Shown: positions 11,601-26,600, counted from the stretch's first letter. The stretch: DNA of 64,000 nt from Siphonodentalium dalli (GCA_032622095.1 CP136061.1:89086983-89150982); one strand, 5' to 3'. The notes: generated by a model from the sequence alone, not told the origin. Numbers and translations are program-made.

Positions 11601-14600
11601 AATGGAGATAAACGTACCCTGTTTCGTTGTAAATTCTGCGATTCGAGCATGAAAACAAGCCGGCTCATTCACAAACTGTTTTCATGCTCAAATCCCCGAA
11701 TGTACAATTCGACAGGGTACGTTTATCTCCTAAGTATTTAGTAAATCAGTTGATAATTTAAGCCAAGTTCGGAATGTCTACGAAAATATAAGTAGATAAA
11801 ATCAAGGAATAGTAAATGTGTTATGTAGATTAAATCAAGGAATAGTAAAACTGTTTTATTTTTAACAATTTGGAGGGTAAAGTAATGTAAGGTGTTGTCA
11901 TTTGGCACTGCATCATTCATATTGTATAGGTACTGTAAATTTTCGCAGGTAAAATAAGCGTACTGACAATTTTTCGTATTGCCACCAACAATAGTAGAGG
12001 AAATTGTTAAAATTCACAAATTATTTCTATGTCCGACTTCACTACATTCATGACAACATGTTTACCATAAAATATTCCTGATCATATTTCAGTGGCTAAC
12101 AACATCTGAACATCGTCTGTATAATCATAAATCAGAACCAATCAGAAAAGTGTTATTTGAGAACATAATCGCAATGTAACTAGGCAGAATCAACCACGTG
12201 ACTTAGCGATGTCCGCAGAATGAGGTCCCCAGAGGGTGAATTTAGTGCGTCTAGCCCGCTGTGTGTGGTAGCGTCACCAAATTCACCCTCTGGGGACCTC
12301 ATTCTGCAATTGACAGACACACTATTTCAAGGCTTGGATTAATTATTTATTGATTGATTGATTGGGTTTAATGTCGCATTCAATAACTAAGGCTATATCA
12401 CGCCATTGCCAGTTTTAGTGATGGAGGAAATCCACACATTTACGGCTAATTTAACAGTGATCTCAATGGCTGATAAACTCATTGACCATGTGTGGCAAAC
12501 CACCAACCATCGGATAAACGATTTCAAGTTACCAAGTCCATCATGGAAACATGTGGATTTGAACCCTCATCGCTAGCGCTAGAGGTCGAGATGGCTTGGA
12601 GTTGTATCCCTAACCGACTGAGCCACTGAGGCCCCTAATGAATTATTGAGATGTGCTTTAACCCTTTGAGTGCCAGGTCCGATTTGTGTATCGACCCATA
12701 TACCCTGTGCCAATGCATTCTCTTATATATGAGATCGGCCCCTGGCACTAAAAGGGTTAACAATCAAGGCATGAAAAATATGGTCGATCAGTCAATGTTG
12801 AGAATCTAGCACATTTTTATGTTGATCTTACCTTTCTAGTATGAAGTCTTTGCATGCGATCTGTGATAGGTAATCTGACTGACATCTGGAGATGAAGTCC
12901 CTCAACTCTCTCATATAAAGTGAACATTGGGCTTCTGTTTTACCATCTGCTGAGGCTGGACTGAAAACAAACCGGGCATTCAAATAATAACTCATATAAA
13001 GTGAACATTGGGCTTCTGTTTTACCATCAGCTGGGGCCGGACTGAAAAGAAACCGGGCATTCAAATAATAACTCTCTCATATAAAGTGAACATTGGGCTT
13101 CTGTTTTACCGTCAGCTGGGGCCGGACTGAAAGATAGCAAAACATTCAAATAAAAACCCCCTCATGTAGCAGAATATTGACCCATATCAAACATGGAATA
13201 TGGCTATTGTCAAGATTCATTACAGAGTATCACAGCTTGAAGCGCAACAACTACAGTGTCGAGATGTTTAAAGCTTGTGTATTTTAATCAAAGGAATCCA
13301 GGAGCTTACCAAGCAAAATGCATTCATTCTTTTATATTGTCCAGACTTGTGTTGCGTATTCTCATGTCGTGTTTTTCAGAGACCTAATCTGTCACAACAA
13401 CCATTTGCAATTGATTGATTAAACTTCCAGTGATCTAGAAATCAATTCTGATATACAGTATGTACCTTGAGAAGTCTTCCTGATGAAGAGTAAGAACGAT
13501 GGCTTCTAGTGCATCTGAGATCGATTCCAGTAGCGGGTTGACGGCATTGCCCATTAATATCACTATACTCTGCAAAATATAAAAATACAACAATCATAAT
13601 AGTCCAGTGCATTTATGGTTTTACCTGGAACTGATTGCAACACAATGTTTTTTTTTTCAGGAATAAATTAAATCAAGAAAAGGGAAATTTGTGAACTATG
13701 TAAAACAATATTGTGAATAATGCCTCCAGATGGTGAATTTAGTGATTAGTGATGCTAGCCCGATGTGTGGGGTAGCTTCACTAAATTCACCCTCTGGGGA
13801 CCTCATTCTATTTTGAGGCCTGAACTTGATATACAGCAACCAATAAGATTCCACTGGATTGAACTGAATATATATCTCTGATTTGACATCTATTCGGTTT
13901 AGGGGCCCAGTTGATTCACAGAACAATCAACCATGGCGGAAAATGTGATGCAGATGTGACCATTGGCTAAATTCTGTACCACCTCGGGAGGAGGTACAGA
14001 ACTATGACAAGACTTCATTAGCTGATTTCCAAGATGGCCACGCCCATTAAAATTATGTTTCAATAAGCGATTAGAAATAGGTTTTCGATAATAAGAAAAA
14101 TTATTGTTCTCAGTTGACATCGTGGAATCAACAAATTGGTTACAAATATTATAAGAAACATTACATGCATAATTGAAGTGAATTTCAACCATCAATGTAG
14201 CGATTGTGATGTGAATAAAGTTAAAAAATAAGGTCGAAGAAATTACGCTTCAGGGAAAGTTTACCCTATTATGTGGCCATCTTGGGACAAAATTCAACCA
14301 AATTTATTTATTTGTGTTCATCACCAATATAATGAATGATATTTAATGTCGTCAATAAAATGTTTACGTTGATTTTATTTTGCAAAATCCACTTTTAAAA
14401 CCAGGAAGTGGATTTCATTGGGTGGTATTTTTGGACAAGCTGAAATCGTGCAGTTTTGGTTGATACACCAGGACAGTACCTTAACAGAATTGTGCTGTGT
14501 CAACAATGAATCAACCGGGCCCAAGGCCCTTGAATACTGTAACCCTTCGGTAGTCCTTGTGTCACAAATTAATTTTATATATCTACCTACCGTTATTTGC

Positions 14601-17600
14601 ATATCCTATACAATATTGCCCAATTCAAAATATATAATAAATAGATCATCAATTCTTTTGTAAGCAGAGTTAGTCATAAGACATAAATACTAATTCAATA
14701 AACTCACCTCGAGTGATTGCTGTATACTTGACAACGCTTCAGGTGGGAAATTTGTTAATGAAGACAGCACCTGAAAACAAATTGCTTAATATTTTATTGA
14801 TGGATGAACACAATAACCCTTTTGTGTAATTTTTGGGCATGCACATTATCATTTTGCTGTGTACAATGATAGAAACTAGTGAGCTGTGAATAAAGTGAGT
14901 TTATAACTGATTTCGATAGAGCTCTAAATAATATTAGGTTGTAAGTGGTATATCAAGAGTATTCACCTACCTTTGATATTGCAATATGGAGATGATAAAG
15001 ACTGTTGACGACTGCAGCATTCTGAGACTGACCTGTGGACGGAGGACCAATCACCTGACTACCATCACCATCACTGATTAGCTGAAAAATATATTAGTTC
15101 TTTTAGGAATGAGGATATTTATATTTATCACATGATTAGCACTATTTTCCGATGTAATATTCGAGCATAATAGACACGTGTAATATCGTCGCGTGCAATG
15201 ACGTCACGCTGCCCTTTGGGACAATGATCGCTGGCTGCAGTTAATTGTTGTTTTCGATAAAATTTTAGCGATTATATGATCATGTCATAAAAAGTATCTC
15301 AAACTCGTTCTATTTTATATGTAATTTATCAACCTCGTCCACTAAATTCTATTTGAGCCTCGGTAAACCTCGGCTCAAATCGAATTTAGTGAACTCGGTT
15401 GATAAATTCCGTATAAAATAGTAACTCGTTTGAGATCCTCTATATCTCAACTAGTCCCAACATGAATATTGCGGATGGGGGTAAACTGTATTACATGTGT
15501 TGGTACAAAGTACCAGTTACTATTTTGCCGGTTTCATGTTCTCTGAAGATGACACCAGGTTGGACTCCTTCTGCACTTTCATCTGCTTATTGTTCATGAA
15601 CACCCCTCCAGCTGAATAATAAACCATTCCATTGCATACTTTTATAACAGAGTGGGAGAATCCATTTAGTATATAAAGGGTTAGTCTACCTCAGTGTAAC
15701 CTGTGGTAAGCAGTGCAGGCGTGGGTTAGTCTACCTCAGTGTAACCTGTGGTAAGCAGTGCAGGCGTGGGTTAGTCTACCTCAGTGTAACCTGTGGTAAG
15801 CAGTGCAGGCGTGGGTTAGTCTACCTCAGTGTAACCTGTGGTAAGCAGTGCAGGCGTGGGTTAGTCTACCTCAGTGTAACCTGTGGTAAGCAGTGCAGGC
15901 GTGGGTATAGTCTTGAAGACATATTATAGACTTGTTGGGGGTGTGTGAAATTGATAAGTTAGTACTCAGGTGCAATGCCAACATGGGGAATGTAGCATTC
16001 AACTAACATCGCTGAAAATTCAAAGAAATCGACAATACGTACTACGCTCAATTGTAAATATTCATATCTCCAATCGGGATGCAAATATCGGCGATGAACT
16101 AACACAAATTATTTTGCCATCGAGAGTCATTGCATTTAATTAATATATAATTATGACCGCGTGTGTTGTCAATTGGATTAATATTCCTAAAAAATAACTA
16201 CTTTGAGCTGCTTTGAGCATGATTATTCTCAATTTCTATGTGTTCACCCTACCGGTGTGTTTCAAATCACTTTAAATATGTTATCAGTGTAACTGATAAA
16301 AATACAGCATACCATTTGTTCACTTTTCACACAGAAGAACTTGACAGTTTTTGCCACATTCTTTGAAACGGTGATGCACAGTCTCTTGTCCACCACAGCC
16401 ACATTTAATTCACTGAAAAGGAAGAAGTTTAATAGGATAAATGATTTTTTTCCAAAAGTTCAAATGTCATCCTTTTGACTAGGATTTTTGGACGACTTTA
16501 CATTAACCCTTTTTTAATGAGAGCTGCATTAAATATCCTGTGCCAGTGCATTCTTTTATATATGTGAGTCTACAATAGGGAGTCCCCACATAAAAAAGAG
16601 AATCACTGCTTATAAGGTAAAGGTAAATATTGTCAGGCAATGTATTCTCTTATTTATGCAAGGCTTTCTATGGGAGACTCACATATATAAGAGAATGCAT
16701 TTGTACAGGTTTTTCAAAAAAATTCAGGAATCTCCAGTCATGGAAGGGTTAACATAGAAATAACCAAGAGTTTGACTAAATTACTGATCCGGGGTGCGGG
16801 TTGGGTTCGAGTTTGGAGTCCGCCCGAAGGTTTTCACATGTGTAATGACACCTTGTTTATTAATTTTGGGTCAATATATCACGCCATTAATAAAGAGCGT
16901 TTAATTTATTAGTTTCTTTTTACACGGAAATATGATAAAGATCGGTTAATCCAAGGTAGTCTAGACGTATATTCTATGCTTTTGTTACTCTTATCCTGAC
17001 ATTTTGTAAACTGCCGCAATGTAGACTCTGGACATCATTAGTGAAGTTTCCACTACCGAAGTCCAAGACAGGGATGCCTCTATACTGTGGGGCCGGGATG
17101 CGAGCATCCACCTGCTCATATATTATGGGTATCACAAAACAAATGCGAAATCAGTTTACCCTAATATTGATGATCCAAATAAGTAAATAACGATTATAAC
17201 ATTAATCTGACCTTGACATTGTTTTGACAATGCTTTCAATCTCGTCTGATGTTGGCGTATTCGTCGAGCTCCCAGAGAACACTAGATTTACTGGGTCAAA
17301 GAGGCGTGACAGGGATTTTGATAGGTAAGCATTCTCAAATGATGTCAGTGTGTCCCTCAATGTCTTCTCAGGCCTGCAATGGAAAGATTAGAAAAGAAAT
17401 TGAAGTGGGTCAGCACAAAAATTAACTTCTACATAAAATATTCGGTAGTGAGATGTTATCCTTTAGGAAATGTTCAGATAATAAATTCAACAAACAACCA
17501 TATGGCATTTCTTGAACTTAGTATCTGAACATTTCTTACCAATGAATATGAATCCTTTTGGGTATGTGTTATCTTTTCATCTGTAGTCTGTTTTATTACC

Positions 17601-20600
17601 TGAACACCTCTCTAAATGAATAATAGACCATTCCAAGGTATAATTTTATAACTGAATGGGAATATCCATTTAGTATATAAAGGGTTAAGATAATCAGCGT
17701 GTTCTGTCTATTTACTCACTCATATGTTGACTTCTTACTACTTGGGGTTGGGCTGAAAAGGTCGTCATCCACCACTTCATGATCGATGAACTCTGTTGAT
17801 GCAAAATTCCCACTCGACGCAGCACTGAACTGCTGTAGACGCCTCCAAAGATCATTGTATAGTCGCAGTAGTTTGGGGTATTCCCCTTCGAATGCCTGTT
17901 TTAGGAATGTCGCATCTGAAAAGGGGACAACGAATTTTAACCATTTTCGAATATTATACAAGATGACTTAATTACTTTCAGATGGACATACATAAACCTA
18001 AGTGTGAGACATTCTTTTATTAACTCTATCATGACGGGAGATGTGCTGGTGCAACATTAAAGATCCTGCCCCAGTGCATTATCTTATATGTGCGAGGCTC
18101 CCTATGCATGTATAAGAGAAAACACTGGCTTACAACTATACAACTGGTAATTTAACTCTAAATGTATTTACCATTTACCACTATTGATAACATATGCCAT
18201 ATCTTCATTAAAAATGTCACCCAATGTTTTCTTTATAATACTTTCACTGACGGCCTTATTGATATGATCATCAATCATGTTGAATTGGGATAGCATCACC
18301 AAATTCACCCTCTGGGACCTCATTCTGTTTAGGCCTCATCTTCTGGGAAGTATCTATAGTCCCAAATTAACATTGTTTTATTTACTTTTTCCTTTCTGTT
18401 CAATTCTTTTTAAGTTTAGTTTATCTATATCTCCAAATTGGCAAGACGACACAATGCATAATCTGGGTGCCCAATGGGGGTTATGGTAGCATCACCAAAT
18501 TCACCCTCTGGGACCTCATTCTGTTTAGGCCTCATCTTCTGGGAAGTATCTATAGTCCCAAATTAACATTGTTTTATTTACTTTTTCCTTTCTGTTCAAT
18601 TTCTTTTTAAGTTTAGTTTATCTATATCTCCAAATTGGCAAGACGACACAATCCATAATCTGGGTGCCCAATGGGGGTTATGGTAGCATCACTAAATTCA
18701 CCCTCTGGGGACCTCATTCTGCATATGTCAGACACACGATATCCAGACTTATTTATTTTATAACAAGTTTTGGCTCAAATGCAGAAGTGAAGGATAAGGT
18801 AATCTTAACCCTTTACCCAACAAACCGGCCAAAACCGGCCAAATAAAGCTGCAACAGCCTAAATTATCTTGGGTCTGTCTCAATAGAACCATACAAATAT
18901 GGATATCATTGGAACCGGCTCCTTGACCACATTGTGATAGTTACAGTTAGCCCTGTGCCAATGCATTCTCTTATATATGCGAGTCGACCATAGGTCGCCT
19001 CGCATATATAAGAGAATGCATTGGCCTAAAAAAAATCTTTTTTTAACACTTTTTACCATTTTTTCTTACATTCTTTAACAATTTTATAATTTTTAATGTG
19101 TTAAGCCAATGCATTCTCTTATATATGCGAGGCGACCTATGGTCGACTCGCATATATAAGAGAATGCATTGGCACAGGGCCCTTCTGTTGGGTAAAGGGT
19201 TAGCAAACAACTTAATGTAAAGCTTTATAATATAAGCCTGAGTTTAGTGTGTCTATCAATTGCAGAATGAGGTCCCCAGAGGGTGAATTTAGTGACACTA
19301 TCCCGAATAGTTGCTATCAACAAATTCACCCTCTGGGGACCTCATTCTGCTTGACCTCATCTACAAATTCACCCTCTGGGGACCTCATTCTGCTTGACCT
19401 CATCTACAAATTCACCCTCTGGGGACCTCATTCTGCATGGCATCATCACTATGGGAGACATAAGACTCAGATTGAAGTTCCCAAATGGTGAATAGTGTGA
19501 TGTATACCCTTTGGAAACCTTGATTATGCAATGTGTCGTCTGCCAATTTGGGGATATAGAGAAACTAAAATAAAAAAAAAATAGAATCTATGTGAAAAAA
19601 TTTCTATAGAAATTTGAAGATAAAGAAACTTTCCAGAGGATATAAGGCCTAAGCAGAATGAGGTCCCCAGAGGGTGAATTTAGTGATGCTAGCCCGCTAT
19701 GCGGGATAGCGTCACTAAATTCACCCTCTGGGGACCTCATTCTGCAAATGACAGGCACACTAAACTCAGGCTTCTTAATATAACCTTACGTTCTGCAGCA
19801 TGTGTGAATTCTTGTGTCAGCAGTTTTGTGATCGCTTCCCAAAATTCCTGCAGAATGTTCGCAGGACCATCCCTTTGCTGGAATTGAAAGACAGTTGTTA
19901 CAGATTAAAATAATAAGCCAAAGTACCATGTGTAATGCCAGGTGTGGAAGTAACTGACGACTTTTGAGAAACAAGTTTCTTTTAAAGAAATCTATATAAA
20001 CTAAATAATGGAGAAATGAAAAAAAATTTAAAGAGAGTTTTTTCTCAGAAGAAGTGATTTTAAAGGTGAATTATATCGTTGTAAACATGTATTATATAGT
20101 TACCGGGTATAAAATATAGGACCTGAAATGCTTCTATCGATTAATATTAATTTTATTTCAAATATTTTCTGGTCTAAAAAGGTGTGGTTGTTTAGCTAAC
20201 GAACAATATTGGTTACTGTTAACAGAGACCAGAAATTTTATTGTGTAATTTTGTCACAAATAAAAATTAATTATACTCATTATCGCTTATAACTATGGAA
20301 TAAAACAATACAACCAATCAATCTGGGACCTTTGACGGTCGGTACGTAGCCATAGGAATAGCCTAAAACTCTATATCGCTATATGGTATCACCCGAATGG
20401 TCTGTTCTAAAAATAGACAAATAAACGGTCCCCAATAAAATATTCGAAATAAAATCAATATTAATTGATAGAAGCCTTTCCGGACAGGGGTCTTCAGTTC
20501 ATATTTATTATTTTATACCCACGAACTATTTCAAATTTGTTATTTAAAGAGATAATCCATCTTTAAAGGGCGTTGTAAAAAGTGGGAATAAAAACCTGCC

Positions 20601-23600
20601 TGTCGGGTACTTTTTCGGCTAAAAAGTGAATATATAAACCAGTTGCCTGCCCATCTGGGAAAAAAAGTGTCCAAGAAACAGATAATTACCTTTATGTCAT
20701 CTTACATTCATACTGACCTTAGATAATTCGATGATAAAGCAGACGTGGGTAACCGGGTCTCTCTTCTTAACTAATACCTTCTGTAGATGATGTACCTGAG
20801 AAATATTAAATATTTAATTTTTATCAATTGAAGATAAAAAACATTTACTATCCAATTGAGGTATTTTTTAACCCTATCATGATGGGGGCTGCGCTCGTGC
20901 AGTATTAACCCTTTACCCAACAGAAGGGCCCTGTGCCAATGCATTCTCTTATATATGCGAGTCGACCATAGGTCGCCTCGCATATATAAGAGAATGCATT
21001 GGCTTAACTCATTAAAAATTATAAAATTGTTAAAGAATGTAAGAAAAAATGGTAAAAAGTGTTAAAAAAAGATTTTTTTTAGGCCAATGCATTCTCTTAT
21101 ATATGCGAGGCGACCTATGGTCGACTCGCATATATAAGAGAATGCATTGGCACAGGGCATAACTGTAACTATCACAATGTGGTCAAGGAGCCGATTCCAA
21201 TGATATCCATATTTGTATGGTTCTATTGAGACAGACCGAAGATATTTTAGGCTGTTGAAGCTTTATTTGGCCGGTTTTGGCCGGTTTGTTGGGTAAAGGG
21301 TTAAAGACCCTGTGCAGTGTATTCTCTTATAAATGCAAGTCTCTCATTGGGAACCTCGCATATATAAGAGAATGCACTGGTTTACAAGGTCAAGGTAAAT
21401 AATGTTAGGCCAATGTATTCTCTTATATATGCAAGGCTCCCTATGGGAGACTTGCATATATAAGAGAATACATTGGCACAAGGTTTTGCAAACTTTCAGG
21501 AAGCTCCAGTCATGGATGGATTAAGAAATGGTTTCTACAGCAAATTAACATTTCTTTTTAACATCAAAATTTATGAGTTCCAGTAATTTTTAATTTCTGC
21601 ATAAAGTTAAAATTTCAAGTTATTTTCATAAATAATTAAACAAAACATTTAAAATTTTGCTATATAGTCAATGTATTTAGATAAAGTTGAATGTTTCACT
21701 TTGCAATGCTTGAATGTATGCTTATTAAAGCAAAAGTCACATGGATCAACACATTTTCTATGATAAACCTTTTTAAATAATATCTGTATCGAAGAATTAT
21801 TTTCTGTTCATTAGGTGAAACTTAAATTGAGTATATTAGGTGAAACTTAAATTGAGTATATACATGAATTGAAATTTCTTTACAAACGATCATAGAAGTT
21901 ATGTTATATTCACTGACCTGAGCACAATTGGAGTAGATATTATCCATGAGCGTTTCCATGCCCATCCACAGCTGAGCTCGGAACAAGGCTGTGTTACCAG
22001 GTGTCGGTATGTTAGCTTTTCCCGGGGTACCTGTAGATAAGCAGATTTAATTAAAGCAACACATCTTGTCATGTATTACGACCTTCTTTGTCAAGGCCAA
22101 CATCATTTATGCCGTTGCCAATGCTGTCCCATTCAAGCTGGATAAAGTGTATCTGACATTTTCAGAATGAGGTCCCCAGAGGGTAAATTTATTGATAGAA
22201 TCATCAAAATCATTCTGCTTAACCCTTTGAACCCGTAACACCGATATTTAGGTGCAAACGAACCGTGTCTATATCCCGTAACACCGATATTTCGGTGCAG
22301 CGACGACATGATTCGGTAGCAAATTTATATATAGTATAACGAGCGTCAGACCCACTGATTTATATTTAAATTGTCCCCACATATGTCAGCGGCGCCCATG
22401 GTGCGTATGGAATAGTTGACCGCTAGTATCGGGTAGAAATATATGCGCATGCGCATAGCATATAATCTACAAAAACATACGATATTTTAAGCGAACTGTG
22501 CCGCTATATTTACGGCATATAATTTCGTGTTCCCCGTGTGTGTACAGAACAGACATAATTTAGACACACAATTTCAGTTTAAATTACCCTCGCGTATATT
22601 AACCAGTGTTCTGCTACATATGGGGAAGGGTCTATCGCATATGAAGTTGATTTATTCGCGCATGCGCAGACTAGCGCAATGACAAATAAATGGTTTATAA
22701 CGTACTTATACACGACATACCCACTAATATATATATTTAAATTGGCCTATTGAAGTCATCGCTGGCAAAGGTGTCTATATGGATTGGCTGCCCGCTAGAA
22801 ACGGCTAGGAAAATATGCTATAATTCATTTTTTTAAATGCGTTTAAGTGAAATGTGGCGCTATATATGACATTTTGTTTTCATGTTTCACATGTTTGTAA
22901 AGTAGACACAATCTAGACAGCTTACTTGAACAATGGGGCCACGATATGTTACGGGAAATTACGTTGTTTCTGGTCTCTGTAATATCAGTCTCTGTTGTGC
23001 CACATGCAGCAAAAAGTCTATCGCATATCAAGTTGACTTACTCGCGCATGGTCAGGTATATCTTAATTTCACAATAGGATATTGGTTGCATCGAAACGCA
23101 ATTCGCTGATGTATAATTACAACGTTATAAGCTAGAATTCGTTTTTCCTGCAAATTTCGGGTAGTTGCCTAGTAACCGTTTCTAAGGCGAGATCGGGTGG
23201 CAAAGTCTCCCGATCTTACAATGATCAGTGGTCCGTGCATGCATATATCATGCCTGCACAGTTTCATGTAGGTGTCCCCTTTCAACATAACCAACACCAT
23301 GCGACTAGACACTGTCTAAATTAAGGCAAAACATACCACTGAATGGTTAGTGCAATTATGTCATTCGATCAGTTGTGGTATTTGCTTAGCAACCGTTGCT
23401 ATCCTTAAATGGGATATTTGGTTCACTATTCTGGTCGGGTATATCTCAAATTTCACGCTAGGGTAGTACCTGCATCAAAAAACCCAATCACTGAGGTTGA
23501 ATTACGACGCTATAAGCTATATTTACATTTTCCAGTCAATTCCGGGTAGTTGCCTAGCAACCATTACCAAGGAGTTGCCGCGAGGCAAAGTCTCGCGATC

Positions 23601-26600
23601 TTATAATGATCGCTGATCCATGGGGGACAAACCTGTAAAGTTTCAGACCGGTGTCGCAATTTGAACATAATCAACACCATGCTACTAGACACTGTCTAAT
23701 TTAAGCGGACATACCACAGGGAGCCCCGGGTCAGGGTGTCGATCACTGTGGGGCGCCAGGGTTCAAAGGGTTAAGACTCATCTTCTGGGAAGCATCTATA
23801 TTGAACAGTAAATTGAACTAGCTGGAGTTCATCCACCAAACATATAAATAAGACCACGCTGCATGGCATTGGTTATACAAAATTGCGATTGGACCCACGC
23901 AATGCATATTAAAGACAAAATGACTAAAATCTATGTTGACATTGTGCAACTAATTAAATTATTCTCAACAGAACACATTTATCCCATGAAGACAATTTAA
24001 GACCCATCAGAAATGCCCCATAATGCATCAAAAAAGATAGCCAAGCTGGGAAAGCTTGCGGGGACAAATACGTCATAAACATGGCGGAATTGAGATAAGC
24101 AATAAACTTATAGGTGAACATCATCGGGGCTTCAATCTGATCCTAGAACTCACATGAGGTTCCCAGAGGAAGTTTCTATAGAAATTTAATAATAAAGAAA
24201 CTTTCCAGAGAAGATGAGGCCTAAGGAGAATGAGGTCCCCAGAGGGTGAATTCGGTGATGCTAGCCCAATGTGCAGGATAGTGTCACTAAATTCACCCTA
24301 TGGGGGCCTCATTCTGGGCCTCATTCTGAAAATGTCAGACACACTATCTCCAGAGTTGGTCCCGTTCCACATACAAATTCATAACCTTCTACTTTACCTT
24401 TGCCAACTTGAATTGTCTGCGGGTTAGACAGGAGTGTCATGTCTAGACTCAGTTTGATGTTCTTGTGTAGAGTCTCCTTGCATCCACTAATAACTTTATC
24501 AACGATCTCATTGAGGCAGCCCAAGTTGTGGAATACTTGTAGTGATGTGGCCACTTGTGTCTGATTCTGAAAATGAATGTTATGATTAATTGATGGACAT
24601 AGATAGAATGACACAAGCATGTGAATTTTTAACGTTATTGCATGATCTTGTTGTGACGCGATGGTAAAACGAGAACAAGAGGTTCGAGTCTTACCATGTG
24701 GCATGACAAACAAGTGCAATAACATTTACATGTTCAAACAACTGTGTTGTTTTATGTTTATTGCACACTGATAATTGTAGCTTACTGAAATTCAGGCCGA
24801 TATTATTTCATTTAATGGAACAATCGTTTGATTTATGTAGACTATACAGTAATGCCCTAAGTAATCGACTCCTTAAACACAGCAGAATTATGGCTAACTT
24901 TTCAGGATTTAGTCGGAAATATGGCTTGTTGCCATTCATCGGAAAGCTCTCCCAGAGAAAGCTCTGCCATTCATCCCCGAGAGCTTTCCGATGAATGGCA
25001 ACAAGCCATATTTCCGACTAAATCCTGAAAAGTTACCCATAATTCTGCTGTGTTTAAGGAGTCGATTACTTAGGGCATTACTGTACCTTATAATTTAGTT
25101 AAGATATTTTCTGTTAAAGTTGACATTGTCAATGACGTTGTCAATGTAATCGGTTTGTATTGTCCAACGACAACACACATTGTTTTATTGAACTTTTGGA
25201 AATCTTCTGTATTTTGCAAAACTAAACCAATGGGTGCACAATAAATGTTGAAAAAGAAAACAACAATTAAAGTGATATGAAACACTCCGGTATGGTGATC
25301 AAATACCGAATGGAGAATAATCTTGTTCAAAGTACCGTAGTATTTTTTACAAATAGTATGTTTAAATTGACAACGCACATCGTCATTCTTATATATTAAT
25401 TAAATGAAGTGACTCTCGATGGCGAATTCGTTTTCGCTAGTTTATCGCCGATAGATGCGTCCCGAATCGAGTAGTAAATATTTACAATTGAGCGTAGTTC
25501 TGACGACGTTTTCTATGGAGTGGTACGGTTGATTTGCTTCAAATTTTCGGAGATGTTAGTAGAATGTTACATTCCTCCAGTTATCATAGCGTCTGAATAC
25601 TAACTTATCAGTTTCACGCACCCGAACAAATACATAATATGTCTTAAAATGAGGGCATAACATGATTAACAGTCCAACATCCTATTAGCGGCCTAAGATC
25701 ATAATGCCCAAGAAACTCACGTAATTCTTCTAGTGTACATGTACCATTAGCTCTAGTTCAAGTCTGCTCGTATGTAAACGAGCTAATATATTGGGATAGC
25801 GAAATGCTGGTTTACGTATGAGCATACTTGGATTTCATTAGCTCATGATGTTGGGCTTGACAACGGAACAAGAACAAGAAGTGTCATAACCATAAGTCGT
25901 TTGTTGAACTTATTATCTAGACATTTCCCTTCATTTTTCCTGAACACCCCTCTAAATAAATAATAGGCCATTCCAATGTGTACAGTTATAACTGTGTGGG
26001 ATAGTCCATTTAGTATAGAAAGGGTTAAAGGGTTAAACCACATAATTATTGATAGTAAACCTGTGTTTCCATTCCTTGTTCTAGCATTTTCTGGGCCTGT
26101 GTCTCTACTTCCTTCCGAGCTTGTTTGACGAATCGTCTATCCTGCTCAATTACTTCAATTCCTGATAGGTCAACTCCCTCACATACATAGTCTGAAATGA
26201 TCAATAAATTATATATTATAAGCTGTCAATCAATGGAACACTGTTCTGTTTATTATATTAAACTATAAACATCTGATTGAACAGAAATCCGAATAATACC
26301 GCCATTATACCCATGCAGATAAATTTTGATAGCCCGTATGAATACATAACGCGCTAGTTAAAGTGACGTAATTCACTTGTGAAATTATCGATTATAAATA
26401 ATCAAGAAATGAAGGTAAATCACACATAGGATTGTAATAAAAGCTGTCAATCCATGGAATACTATATACAGTAATGCTCTAATTAATCGACCTCTTAACC
26501 ACATCAGAATTATGGGTAACTTTTCAGGATTTAGTCGGAAATATGGCTTGTTGCCATTCATCGGAAAGCTCTCCCCGAGAGCTTTCCGATGAATGGCAAC

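Noticed and set aside
12555-12625. A tRNA gene
   Set aside because: A and B boxes are present but the cloverleaf is not completed and the sequence continues into a SINE body with a (CAAT)n tail.
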